A program made the position numbers and the translations under genes. Positions 27,455 through 36,042 of a stretch of DNA of 64,000 nucleotides are shown in pieces (the first letter of the stretch is position 1; each line of letters begins with the position of its first letter). The DNA comes from Streptomyces agglomeratus (GTDB lineage Bacteria > Actinomycetota > Actinomycetes > Streptomycetales > Streptomycetaceae): contig NZ_MEHJ01000001.1 in the NCBI RefSeq assembly GCF_001746415.1, positions 2,377,001-2,441,000 of the forward strand, read 5' to 3'. The notes beneath the pieces were generated by a model, which saw only the letters and a program-made list of their open reading frames with translations, was not told the DNA's origin and searched no databases.

Positions 27455-28702
27455 TCAGGCGCCGATGAGCTTGGCGAACTTCTCCTCGTACGCCGTCTCT
27501 TCCTTGCTGCTGAGCGAGCGGAAGGCGTGGGACTTGGCGGCCATCGCCTTGTCGGGGAGGATCAGCGTGTTGGAGGCCATCGACTCGTCGATCTTCGCCA
27601 GCTCGTCGCGGACGCCCTCGACCGGGCACACGTAGTTGATGTACGCGGCGAGTTCGGCGGCGACGGGCGGCTCGTAGTAGTAGTCGATGAGCTTCTCGGC
27701 GTTGGTCTTGTGCCGCGCCCTGGCCGGGACCAGCAGGTTGTCGCTGGAGGTGATGTAGCCGGCCTCCGGGATGACGAACTTGATGTCCGGGTTGTCGGCC
27801 TGGAGCTGGATGACGTCACCGGCCCAGGCGAGACAGGCCGCGAGGTCTCCCTTGCTCAGGTCCGAGGTGTAGTCGTTGCCGGTGAAGCGGCGGATCTGCT
27901 TCTTGTCGACGGCCTTCTGGATCCGGGCGACGGTGGCGTCGAAGTCGTCGTCGCTGAACTTCCCCGGGTCCTTGCCCGAGTCGAGCAGCGTCATGCCGAT
28001 CGAGTCGCGCATCTCGGAGAGGAAGCCGACCTTCCCCTTGAGGGAGGGGTCCTCCAGCATCTGGCTGACGGAGTCGACCTTCTTGCCGCCGGTCGCCTTG
28101 GAGTTGTACGCGATGACGGTGGAGATGCCGGTCCAGGGGTACGAGTAGGCCCGGCCCGGGTCCCAGTCGGGCGACCGGAACTGCGGGGACAGGTTGGCGA
28201 AGGCGTGCGGCAGGTTCGCCGGGTCGAGCTTCTGCGCCCAGCCGAGCCGGATGAGCCGGGCGGCCAGCCAGTCGGTGACGCAGATCAGGTCGCGGCCGGT
28301 GTCCTGACCGGCCGCGAGCTGCGGCTTGATCTTGCCGAAGAACTCGACGTTGTCGTTGATGTCCTCGGTGTACTTGACCGTGATCCCGGTGCGCCTGGTG
28401 AACGCCTCCAGGGTGGGCCGGCTCTTCTCGTCCTCGCTGACGTCCATGTACTCGGTCCAGTTGGAGAAGCTGAGCCGCTTCTCCTTGGCCGAGTGGTCGT
28501 CGGACGCCGGGGCGCCGCCTTCCCGCTTGGCGGGCGGGATGCCGCAGGCGCTCAGAGTGCCCAGGCCGCCGACCGCGAGCGCGCCCATGCCTGAGGCGCG
28601 CAGCAGGGAGCGGCGGGTGAGGGCGCCCCGGCCGCTCGTCGCGCTGCGTCGCATCGCGGCCACTTGGGCCGCGGACAGGCTGTCAGGCTCGTACTGCTCC
28701 AT
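27455..28702 (-). CDS. potD: Polyamine-binding lipoprotein, PotD/PotF type
   Basis: 415 aa extracellular solute-binding protein. The N-terminus has a twin-arginine motif (TRRSLLRASG) followed by a hydrophobic stretch and the lipobox LSAC, so it is probably Tat-exported and lipid-anchored. The mature part has the PotD pattern LSFSNWTEYMD, VKYTEDINDNVEFFGK and the C-terminal YYYEPPVAAELAAYI. The ATG at 28700-28702 is preferred (GAAAGGG upstream) over a TTG two codons earlier. It delivers putrescine/spermidine to PotBC. Confidence 0.92.
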   Translation of the reverse strand: MEQYEPDSLSAAQVAAMRRSATSGRGALTRRSLLRASGMGALAVGGLGTLSACGIPPAKREGGAPASDDHSAKEKRLSFSNWTEYMDVSEDEKSRPTLEAFTRRTGITVKYTEDINDNVEFFGKIKPQLAAGQDTGRDLICVTDWLAARLIRLGWAQKLDPANLPHAFANLSPQFRSPDWDPGRAYSYPWTGISTVIAYNSKATGGKKVDSVSQMLEDPSLKGKVGFLSEMRDSIGMTLLDSGKDPGKFSDDDFDATVARIQKAVDKKQIRRFTGNDYTSDLSKGDLAACLAWAGDVIQLQADNPDIKFVIPEAGYITSSDNLLVPARARHKTNAEKLIDYYYEPPVAAELAAYINYVCPVEGVRDELAKIDESMASNTLILPDKAMAAKSHAFRSLSSKEETAYEEKFAKLIGA

Positions 28703-28752
28703 GCGCAAGTGCCCTTTCGGGTGGGTATGGCCGCTGGTCGTGCGGCGTAGCT

Positions 28753-30267
28753 CTATCGGTCCCCGAAGATCGTGCGGTGCCAGTCCTTGCGGGCGACCGC
28801 GGTGTTGTCGTACATCACGTGCTTGACCTGCGTGTACTCCTCGAAGGAGTACGCCGACATGTCCTTGCCGAAGCCACTGGCCTTGTAGCCTCCGTGCGGC
28901 ATCTCGCTGATGATCGGAATGTGGTCGTTGACCCAGACGCAGCCCGCCTTGATCTCGCGGGTGGCGCGGTTCGCGCGGAACACGTCGCGGGTCCAGGCGG
29001 AGGCGGCGAGTCCGTACGGGGTGTCGTTCGCCAGCGCGATCCCTTCCTCGTCGGTGTCGAACGGCAGGACGACCAGGACCGGGCCGAAGATCTCGGCCTG
29101 GACGATCTCGCTGTCCTGCGGGGCGTCGGCGACGAGCGTCGGCCGGTAGTACGCGCCCTTGGCGAGGTCGCCGCCCGGCGCCTCGCCGCCGGCCACCACA
29201 CGGGCGTACGCACGGGCCCGCTCGACGAAACCGGCGACCCGGTCGCGCTGGGCGTGGCTGATGAGCGGCCCGAGGTCGGTGGACGGGTCGAAGGGGTCAC
29301 CGAGCCGGACGCCGTCCATCAGCTCGGCGACGCCGGCGACGAACGCGTCGTACAGCGGGCGCTGCACGTAGGCGCGGGTGGCGGCCGTGCAGTCCTGCCC
29401 GGTGTTGATGAGCGAGCCGGCCACCGCGCCGTGCACGGCGGCTTCGAGGTCCGCGTCGTCGAAGACCACGAAGGGCGCCTTGCCGCCGAGCTCCAGGTGG
29501 AGGCGCTTGACGGTGGAGGTGGCGATCTCGGCCACGCGCTTGCCGACGGCCGTGGAGCCGGTGAAGGACGTCATGACGACGTCCGGGTGCCCGACGAGGT
29601 GCTCGCCCACGTCCTTGCCTGCGCCGGTGACGATGTTGACGACGCCGTCCGGGATGCCGGCCTCCTTCGCCGCCTGCGCGAACATGATCGACGTCAGCGG
29701 AGTGATCTCGGCGGGCTTGAGGACGATGGTGTTGCCCGCGGCGATCGCCGGCAGGACCTTCCACGCGGCCATCTGGAGGGGGTAGTTCCAGGGGGCGATG
29801 GAACCTACGACACCGATCGGCTCCCGGCGCACGTACGAGGTGTGGTCCCCGGAGTACTCACCGGCCGACTTGCCTTCGAGGTGCCGGGCCGCACCCGCGA
29901 AGAACGCGGTGTTGTCGACACTGCCGGGCACGTCGAACTCGGTCGACAGCTTGATGGGCTTGCCGCACTGGAGCGACTCGACGTACGCGAAGTCGTCCGC
30001 CTGCTCGGCGAGGACGGCGGCGAAGCGGTGCATCGCGTCGGAGCGCTCGCCGGGTGTCGTGGCGGCCCACCCGGGGAACGCCTCGCGCGCGGCGGCGACG
30101 GCGGCGTCCACGTCGGCGGTGGAGGCCAGCTCGTACTCATAGACCTTCTCGCCGGTCGCGGGGTCCACGACGGCGTGTCTCCGTCCCGAGGTTCCTGCCC
30201 GCAGCCGTCCGCCGATGTACTGCGCACCGTCCGCGAATCGGTCCTGCACCGGGAAGCGGTTGACCAT
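28753..30267 (-). CDS. Gamma-aminobutyraldehyde dehydrogenase-like enzyme, first gene of the polyamine operon
   Basis: 504 aa. Landmarks: APWNYPLQMA, KPAEITPLTS, catalytic Glu in LELGGKAPFVV and catalytic Cys in NTGQDCTAATR, as in PatD/PuuC enzymes that oxidise 4-aminobutyraldehyde to GABA. The ATG at 30265-30267 has GGAG nine bases upstream; the longer frame to 30444 is not protein-like. It heads the run followed by potD-potA-potB-potC and the FAD oxidase, so uptake and oxidation of polyamines are co-expressed. Palindromic sequence upstream may bind a regulator. Confidence 0.9.
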   Translation of the reverse strand: MVNRFPVQDRFADGAQYIGGRLRAGTSGRRHAVVDPATGEKVYEYELASTADVDAAVAAAREAFPGWAATTPGERSDAMHRFAAVLAEQADDFAYVESLQCGKPIKLSTEFDVPGSVDNTAFFAGAARHLEGKSAGEYSGDHTSYVRREPIGVVGSIAPWNYPLQMAAWKVLPAIAAGNTIVLKPAEITPLTSIMFAQAAKEAGIPDGVVNIVTGAGKDVGEHLVGHPDVVMTSFTGSTAVGKRVAEIATSTVKRLHLELGGKAPFVVFDDADLEAAVHGAVAGSLINTGQDCTAATRAYVQRPLYDAFVAGVAELMDGVRLGDPFDPSTDLGPLISHAQRDRVAGFVERARAYARVVAGGEAPGGDLAKGAYYRPTLVADAPQDSEIVQAEIFGPVLVVLPFDTDEEGIALANDTPYGLAASAWTRDVFRANRATREIKAGCVWVNDHIPIISEMPHGGYKASGFGKDMSAYSFEEYTQVKHVMYDNTAVARKDWHRTIFGDR

Positions 30268-30501
30268 GAGGCACTCCGTAGCTCCAGCTGGATTTGAGTG
30301 CCGATCCTGACAGAGGCACTGATCACCAACAAGGGATTCCGTTGTTGCCTTTTGGTTACGCGACGGAATCGGTCGACCATGTGTCGAGGTGAGCGGGAAA
30401 TACGGGACGGAGTGTCCGTGGCGTACGCGGGACCGTCGTGGCATGACCTGCGCTCGCAGCGAATGCGCAGGTGAGAGGGGGGGAATCCACCGTTCCGAAA
30501 G
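30268..30501 (-). promoter_or_regulatory. Promoter region of the polyamine operon
   Basis: Contains two interleaved inverted repeats: CAACAA (30327-30332) with TTGTTG (30342-30347), and GATTCCGT (30335-30342) with ACGGAATC (30363-30370). The segment 30320-30360 is much more AT-rich than its surroundings. These are candidate operators or promoter elements; no regulator gene is adjacent. Confidence 0.45.
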
Positions 30502-30540
30502 CCCCGTGGACCCCCGGTCGGCGACCGGGGGTCCACGGGG
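30502..30540 (-). terminator. Strong terminator, possibly bidirectional
   Basis: 18-bp perfect stem (30502-30519 with 30523-30540) and a three-base loop, 28 bases past the stop of the DUF4190-type gene. Confidence 0.8.
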
Positions 30541-30568
30541 AGGACGCTGGGGCCGGGAGGGCCGGGGT

Positions 30569-31276
30569 CTAACCGCGGACGGGCACCTCGACCACGAGTG
30601 ACGAGTGCGCGTACGGGTCGTACTCGGAATCGAGGTCGTTGTCGTTCTCCGACTGGACGATCGCCCAGACGACGAACCCGATGAACGCCGCGCTGAGCAC
30701 GAAGCCGGCGATGCCGAGGATGATCCCGGCCAGCGCCATGCCGCTGTTCGTCGCCTCCCCGCGCTCGACCCGCTTGCGGCCCAGGATGCCGAAGATCAGC
30801 GCCAGAACGCCCAGGATGATTCCGAGCCCGTAGGCGCAGAAGAACGTGACGGAGATGATGCCCAGCACCATCGCGGTGATGCCGTAGCCGTTGGCCGGGG
30901 CGGGGACCTGCTGTCCCGTCCAGGCCGCCGGGCCGCCGTAGCCGGGGTATCCGGGGTAGCCGCCGGTGTTGTACGGAGCCTGCGGCTGCGGGTTCGCGTA
31001 CGCCGGGTATCCGTACTGGCCAGGGGTGGTCTGTGCCGGTGCGGCCGGAGGCGGCGGCACCGCCCCGCCCTGCCCGGGAGCCCCGCCCGCGCCGGGACCG
31101 AAGCCCGGCGCCGGTTCGGCGGCCGGCATCGAGGTGACGGTCTGCTGGTCGTGCACCGGGGGCCGTCCGGCCGGCTTGTCCAGCGGCACCTTCTGCGCCG
31201 GCTGCTCGGGCGGTGCCCAGGGGTCCCGCGGTTGCTCGGGCGGCGGGCCCGAGGGGTGGTTCGCGTTGTCTGCCAT
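30569..31276 (-). CDS. DUF4190-type membrane protein with Pro-rich cytoplasmic domain
   Basis: 235 aa. The first 130 residues are Pro/Gly/Gln/Tyr-rich and disordered (for example YPGYPGYGGPAAW); then come two membrane regions, ITAMVLGIISVTFFCAYGLG with its continuation, and MALAGIILGIAGFVLSAAFI, separated by the short charged loop GRKRVERGEA. This is the DUF4190 layout common in actinobacteria; function unknown. An ATG four codons upstream (31288) is an alternative start; GGGGGAG lies between the two. Confidence 0.8.
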   Translation of the reverse strand: MADNANHPSGPPPEQPRDPWAPPEQPAQKVPLDKPAGRPPVHDQQTVTSMPAAEPAPGFGPGAGGAPGQGGAVPPPPAAPAQTTPGQYGYPAYANPQPQAPYNTGGYPGYPGYGGPAAWTGQQVPAPANGYGITAMVLGIISVTFFCAYGLGIILGVLALIFGILGRKRVERGEATNSGMALAGIILGIAGFVLSAAFIGFVVWAIVQSENDNDLDSEYDPYAHSSLVVEVPVRG

Positions 31277-31384
31277 GTGCTCCCCCATCGTGGTTCCGCC
31301 ATGCTACGGCCTGCGTTACGGCCCGTACCGCCCGCCTGCGATGATCCTTGAACCCGCTCCAGCCGCCCTACACCGGAGGATCCG

Positions 31385-32410
31385 ATGACCGATCTGCACC
31401 CCTTCATCGCAGGGCTGCCCAAGGCCGAACTGCATGTGCACCACGTCGGATCCGCCTCCCCCCGCATCGTCGCCGAACTGGCCGCCCGCCACCCCGACTC
31501 CAAGGTCCCCACCGACCCGGAGGCGCTCGTCGACTACTTCACGTTCACCGACTTCGCGCACTTCATCGACGTGTACCTGTCCGTCGTCGACCTCATCCGC
31601 ACCCCGGAGGACGTCCGGCTGCTGACGTACGAGGTCGCCCGCGACATGGCCCGGCAGAACATCCGGTACGCCGAGCTGACCCTCACCCCGTTCAGCTCCA
31701 CCCGCCGCGGCATCGACGAGAAAGCCTTCATGGAGGCGATCGAGGACGCCCGCAAGGCGGCGGAGACCGAGCTCGGCACCGTCCTGCGCTGGTGCTTCGA
31801 CATCCCGGGCGAGGCGGGCCTGGAGGCGGCGGCGGAAACGGCGAGGCTGGCCGTCGACCTGCGCCCCGAGGGTCTGGTGTCGTTCGGGCTCGGCGGCCCG
31901 GAGATCGGCGTACCGCGTCCCCAGTTCAAGCCGTACTTCGACCGTGCGATCGCGGCCGGGCTGCACTCCGTCCCGCACGCCGGTGAGACGACCGGCCCCG
32001 AGACCGTCTGGGACGCGCTGAACCACCTGGGCGCCGAGCGCATCGGCCACGGCACCAGCTCCGTCAAGGACCCCGCGCTGTTGGCCCACCTCGCCGAGCA
32101 CCGCATCGCGCTCGAGGTCTGCCCGACCTCCAACATCGCGACCCGGGCGGTGGCCACGCTGGACGAGCACCCCTTGCGGGAGATGGTGGCGGCGGGCGTA
32201 CTGGTCACCATCAACAGCGACGACCCGCCGATGTTCGGCACCGACCTGAACAGCGAGTACGGGGTGGCTGCCCGCCTCCTCGGCCTCGACGAGCGCGGCG
32301 TCGCCGACCTCGCCAAGAACGCCGTGGAGGCGTCGTTCCTCGACCCGGCGGGCAAGGCGCGGATCGCCGCCGAGATCGACACGTACACGGCGAACTGGCT
32401 TGCCCGGTAA
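31385..32410 (+). CDS. Adenosine deaminase-superfamily enzyme, probably 6-aminodeoxyfutalosine deaminase
   Basis: 341 aa amidohydrolase with all zinc/catalytic landmarks: ELHVHHVGSA (two zinc His), HAGETTGPETV (catalytic Glu), RIGHGTSS, CPTSN and TINSDDPPMF (zinc Asp). True adenosine deaminases read HxHxDG; here the Asp that holds the ribose 5'-OH is replaced by Val. Streptomyces makes menaquinone by the futalosine route, which needs a deaminase of this superfamily acting on 6-aminodeoxyfutalosine, so that substrate is favoured. Start ATG follows GGAGGATCCG. Adenosine remains possible. Confidence 0.8.
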   Translation: MTDLHPFIAGLPKAELHVHHVGSASPRIVAELAARHPDSKVPTDPEALVDYFTFTDFAHFIDVYLSVVDLIRTPEDVRLLTYEVARDMARQNIRYAELTLTPFSSTRRGIDEKAFMEAIEDARKAAETELGTVLRWCFDIPGEAGLEAAAETARLAVDLRPEGLVSFGLGGPEIGVPRPQFKPYFDRAIAAGLHSVPHAGETTGPETVWDALNHLGAERIGHGTSSVKDPALLAHLAEHRIALEVCPTSNIATRAVATLDEHPLREMVAAGVLVTINSDDPPMFGTDLNSEYGVAARLLGLDERGVADLAKNAVEASFLDPAGKARIAAEIDTYTANWLAR

Positions 32411-32453
32411 AGAGCACCGAGTGACGACTGCGCCGGCAACGGAGAATGGGGCC

Positions 32454-33143
32454 ATGCGTACCGTCACTGCCGTGGCTCACCGCGGCGACCCGTACCGGGT
32501 CCGTGAGAACACCCTCGCCTCGCTACGCTCCGCGGTGGAGCGGGGCGCGGACGCCGTCGAGATCGACGTCCGGCTGACCCGCGACGGTGTCCCCGTCCTG
32601 CTCCACGACGACTCGCTCAAGCGTCTGTGGGGCCACGAGCGGCTGCTCGCTCACCTCACCCGGGACGACCTGCGCGACCTCACCGCAGGCGGGGTCCCGA
32701 CCTTGCGCGAGGCCCTGGACACCCTCGGCGACGGCCACCGGGTCATGATCGACCTGCCCGGCGCAACGGCCGAGGCGGTACGCACCGTGGTCGGCGTCGT
32801 CCACGAGAGCGGGGCCTCGGAGCGCGCGTACTACTGCGGGGGCACCTCCGCCATGCTCGACGTACGCGCCACCGACCCCGGCGCCGAGATCGCCATGACC
32901 TGGACGACCCTCACCCCGCCCCGCCCGACGCTGCTCGACGCGATGAAGCCGCGCTGGCTCAACTACCGCTTCGGGCTGGTCAGCCGGGACCTCACGGACC
33001 GGGTGCACCGGGACGGGCTGCTGGTCTCCGCGTGGACCGCCGACACCGGGCGCACCATGCGCCGCCTGATCGACCGGGGCGTCGACTCCATCACCACCAA
33101 CCGCGTGGACACGTTGCACGGCATCCTGCGGCGCACGCGCTGA
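32454..33143 (+). CDS. Glycerophosphodiester phosphodiesterase
   Basis: 229 aa GDPD/PI-PLC-like TIM barrel. Signatures: VAHRGDP then ENTLAS near the start (catalytic His and metal-binding Glu), EIDVRLTRDGVPVLLHDD (metal-binding Glu and Asp, second catalytic His), and VSAWTADTG at the C-terminus. It hydrolyses glycerophosphodiesters to glycerol-3-phosphate and alcohol. No signal peptide, so probably cytoplasmic. ATG 32454 has GGAG nine bases upstream; a GTG at 32421 is an alternative. It follows the deaminase by 43 bases and probably shares its transcript. Confidence 0.85.
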   Translation: MRTVTAVAHRGDPYRVRENTLASLRSAVERGADAVEIDVRLTRDGVPVLLHDDSLKRLWGHERLLAHLTRDDLRDLTAGGVPTLREALDTLGDGHRVMIDLPGATAEAVRTVVGVVHESGASERAYYCGGTSAMLDVRATDPGAEIAMTWTTLTPPRPTLLDAMKPRWLNYRFGLVSRDLTDRVHRDGLLVSAWTADTGRTMRRLIDRGVDSITTNRVDTLHGILRRTR

Positions 33144-33170
33144 CGCGGCCGGCCCCGGGGAAGCGCGGCC

Positions 33171-34358
33171 CTACAGCCCGACGATCGCGTTCCACTTCTT
33201 CGCGAAGCCGGCCCGCTCCTGCGCCGTGATGTCCCGCGCGATCGCCAGCCGTCGGCGCATCGCGTCGTCCGGGAAGATCAGCGGGTCCTCGGCGAGTGCG
33301 GCGGTCTCCTCGTCCTTCGCGGAGGCCAGGATGTCGCGCGCGGCCGGCACGGGGCAGACGTAGTTGACCCAGGCCGCCAGTTCCGCCGCGACCTCGGGCT
33401 CGTAGTAGTGGTCGACGAGCTTCTCGGCGTTGCGCTTGTGGCGGGCGAGGTTGGGGATCATCAGGCTCTCGGCCCACAGCTCCGCCCCCTCCTCCGGCAC
33501 CACGAACTCGATGTCGGGGTTGTCCGCCCGGAGCTGGATGACGTCGCCCGAGTACGCCTGGCAGGCCAGTACGTCGCCGCTCGCGAGGTCCTTGATGTAG
33601 TCGTTGCCGGTGAAGCGCCTGATGTGTCCGCGGGCGACCAGCTTCTCCATCTGCTCGCACATCGCGTGGAAGTCGTCGGCGGTCCAGCGCGTGACGTCGG
33701 CTCCCTCGCCCTGCATCAGCAGCGCGAAGCTCTCGTCGAGACCCGAGAAGAGCGTCACCTTGCCCCGCAGGTCGTCGGCCCACAGCTGGGTGGTGGAGCG
33801 GATGTCGTGGCCGAGCTTCCTGCGGTTGTACGCGATGCCGGTGATCCCGGACTGCCAGGGCACGGAGTGCCGCCGCCCCGCGTCGAAGGCGGGGGTACGC
33901 AGTTGCGGATCGAGGTACTTGGCGACGTTCGGCTGCTTCGCCCGGTCCATTTCCTGCACCCAGCCCAGGCGGACGAACCGGGCGGCCATCCAGTCGCTGA
34001 TGACGACCAGGTCGCGTCCGGTCTCCTGGTGGTTCATCAGCGAGGGGCTGATCTTCCCGAAGAACTCGTCGTTGTCGTTGATCTCCTCGGTGTAGCGGAC
34101 GGATATCCCGGTCCGCTCGGTGAAGGCGTCGAGGGTGGGCCGCCGCGACGCGTTCTCGTCGTCGGTGTCGATGTAGAGCGGCCAGTTGGCGAAGTGGAGG
34201 CTGTGGTCGCGCTCCGACCGGTCCTCGGCGGCCCGGTCGCCCGGTTCGACGTACGCGGCGGGCACCCCGCACCCGGCGAGCGCGCCCAGCGCGCCCGCTG
34301 TCCCTAGTCCCCGGAGCAGCGTACGGCGCGACACTCGACCACGACCAAGATCACTCAT
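33171..34358 (-). CDS. Second PotD-type polyamine-binding lipoprotein
   Basis: 395 aa, clearly homologous along its length to the potD product in this window (shared IRRFTGNDY, SGDVIQLRADNPDI versus AGDVIQLQADNPDI, YYEPEVAAELAAW). Tat motif SRRTLLRGLG and lipobox LAGC indicate a Tat-exported lipoprotein. It has no permease or ATPase next to it and may share PotABC. The gene upstream on the same strand is an aldehyde dehydrogenase of the same pathway. Start ATG 34356-34358. Confidence 0.88.
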   Translation of the reverse strand: MSDLGRGRVSRRTLLRGLGTAGALGALAGCGVPAAYVEPGDRAAEDRSERDHSLHFANWPLYIDTDDENASRRPTLDAFTERTGISVRYTEEINDNDEFFGKISPSLMNHQETGRDLVVISDWMAARFVRLGWVQEMDRAKQPNVAKYLDPQLRTPAFDAGRRHSVPWQSGITGIAYNRRKLGHDIRSTTQLWADDLRGKVTLFSGLDESFALLMQGEGADVTRWTADDFHAMCEQMEKLVARGHIRRFTGNDYIKDLASGDVLACQAYSGDVIQLRADNPDIEFVVPEEGAELWAESLMIPNLARHKRNAEKLVDHYYEPEVAAELAAWVNYVCPVPAARDILASAKDEETAALAEDPLIFPDDAMRRRLAIARDITAQERAGFAKKWNAIVGL

Positions 34359-34389
34359 GGCGCCCACTCTCGTCCCGCGCACGAAAGGC

Positions 34390-34416
34390 GGGCAATAGAC
34401 AGTGTGTCTATTGCCC
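34390..34416. promoter_or_regulatory. AT-rich perfect palindrome between aldehyde dehydrogenase and second PotD gene
   Basis: 12-bp arms (34390-34401 and 34405-34416) with a GTG centre; the core ATAGACA/TGTCTAT is very AT-rich for this genome. It could be a terminator of the dehydrogenase or an operator for the downstream binding-protein gene, whose ATG is 32 bases away. Confidence 0.55.
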
Positions 34417-34439
34417 ACCCTTGGGGAACAGCGTCCTGA

Positions 34440-35879
34440 TCAGCCCTCGATCGAGGTCATGACGTGCTTGATGCGCGTGTAGTCCTCGAAGCCGTACGCC
34501 GAGAGGTCCTTGCCGTAACCGGACTTCTTGAAGCCGCCGTGCGGCATCTCCGCGACGAGCGGGATGTGGGTGTTGATCCACACACAGCCGAAGTCGAGGT
34601 TCTTGGACATGCGCATCGCGCGCGCGTGGTCCTTGGTCCACACCGAGGACGCCAGCGCGTACTCGACGCCGTTGGCCCACTCCAGGGCCTGCGCCTCGTC
34701 CGTGAAGGACTGGACGGTGATGACGGGGCCGAAGACCTCGTTCTGGATGATCTCGTCGTCCTGCTTGAGGCCGGAGACGACGGTGGGGGCGTAGAAGTAG
34801 CCCTTGTCGCCGACCTGCTGGCCGCCCGCCTCGACCTTGGCGTGCGCCGGGAGGCGGTCGATGAAGCCGCTGACCTGCTTGAGCTGGTTGGCGTTGTTCA
34901 GCGGGCCGTAGAGCACGTCCTCGTCGTCCGGCTGCCCGGTCTTCGTGTCCTGCGCGGCCTTGGCCAGCGCGGTCACGAACTCGTCGTGGATCGACTCCTG
35001 TACGAGGACGCGGGTCGCGGCCGTACAGTCCTGGCCGGCGTTGAAGAAGCCCGCGAGGGAGATGTCCTCGACGGCCTTGGCGATGTCGGTGTCGTCGAAG
35101 ACGACGACCGGCGCCTTGCCGCCGAGCTCCAGGTGGACGCGCTTGACGTCCTTGGCGGCGGACTCGGCGACCTGCATGCCGGCCCGTACGGAACCGGTGA
35201 TGGAGGCCATCGCCGGTACCGGGTGCTCGACCATCGCGCGGCCGGTGTCACGGTCGCCGCAGACGACGTTGAAGACGCCCTTGGGGACGATGCTGCCGAT
35301 GATCTCGGCCATCAGGACGGTCGACGCGGGCGTCGTGTCCGAGGGCTTGAGGACCACGGTGTTGCCCGCGGCGAGCGCCGGGGCGAACTTCCACACGGCC
35401 ATCATCATCGGGTAGTTCCACGGCGCGACCTGCGCGCAGACGCCGACCGGCTCGCGGCGGACGATGGAGGTCAGACCCTCCATGTACTCGCCGGCCGAGC
35501 GGCCTTCGAGCAGCCGCGCCGCACCCGCGAAGAAGCGGATCTGGTCAACCATGGGCGGCAGTTCCTCGGTCCGCGTGAGACCGAGCGGCTTGCCCGTGTT
35601 CTCGGACTCGGCCGCGATGAGTTCCTCGGCGCGCTCCTCGAAGGCGTCCGCGATCTTGAGCAGCGCCTTCTGGCGCTCGGCGGGCGTGGTGTCGCGCCAG
35701 GCCGGGAAGGCGCGGGCGGCGGCCGCCATGGCGGCGTCGACGTCCTCCTGGCCGGAGAGCGGCGAGGTGGCGTACACGTCGCCTGTGGCCGGGTTGACCA
35801 CGTCGATGGTCCGCCCGTCGGCGGCTTCGCGGAACTCTCCGTCGATGTAGTTGCGCAGGCGGCGCAGTTCGGTGGTCAC
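34440..35879 (-). CDS. Gamma-aminobutyraldehyde dehydrogenase-like enzyme (second copy)
   Basis: 479 aa aldehyde dehydrogenase with APWNYPMMMAV, KPSDTTPAST, catalytic Glu in LELGGKAPVVV and catalytic Cys in NAGQDCTAATR; the same subfamily as the first gene of the potDABC operon. The GTG at 35877-35879 is preferred because GGAGG sits at normal spacing; the GTG two codons earlier would be too close. It is divergent from the Lrp regulator-aminotransferase pair, suggesting shared control. Confidence 0.9.
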   Translation of the reverse strand: MTTELRRLRNYIDGEFREAADGRTIDVVNPATGDVYATSPLSGQEDVDAAMAAAARAFPAWRDTTPAERQKALLKIADAFEERAEELIAAESENTGKPLGLTRTEELPPMVDQIRFFAGAARLLEGRSAGEYMEGLTSIVRREPVGVCAQVAPWNYPMMMAVWKFAPALAAGNTVVLKPSDTTPASTVLMAEIIGSIVPKGVFNVVCGDRDTGRAMVEHPVPAMASITGSVRAGMQVAESAAKDVKRVHLELGGKAPVVVFDDTDIAKAVEDISLAGFFNAGQDCTAATRVLVQESIHDEFVTALAKAAQDTKTGQPDDEDVLYGPLNNANQLKQVSGFIDRLPAHAKVEAGGQQVGDKGYFYAPTVVSGLKQDDEIIQNEVFGPVITVQSFTDEAQALEWANGVEYALASSVWTKDHARAMRMSKNLDFGCVWINTHIPLVAEMPHGGFKKSGYGKDLSAYGFEDYTRIKHVMTSIEG

Positions 35880-36042
35880 AGCCACCCCTCCCTGTCAGAT
35901 GTCCGATTGCTGAGATGCCCACCCTAGTCGCTCAGGTGCCGCTTTCGACATACCCGCCCACCCGGAACTTCGGATTCAGCAAGATCTGGAGCTGCAAACA
36001 ACGAATTTCATCGGTTTGGGGTTGCGGAACAGTCGAGACGTC
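35880..36042. promoter_or_regulatory. Divergent promoter region with AT-rich patch
   Basis: About 160 bases between the aldehyde dehydrogenase and the Lrp gene. The part 35970-36020 is AT-rich (for example CAAACAACGAATTTCATC), as expected for Lrp-type binding. No clean palindrome was found. Confidence 0.4.
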
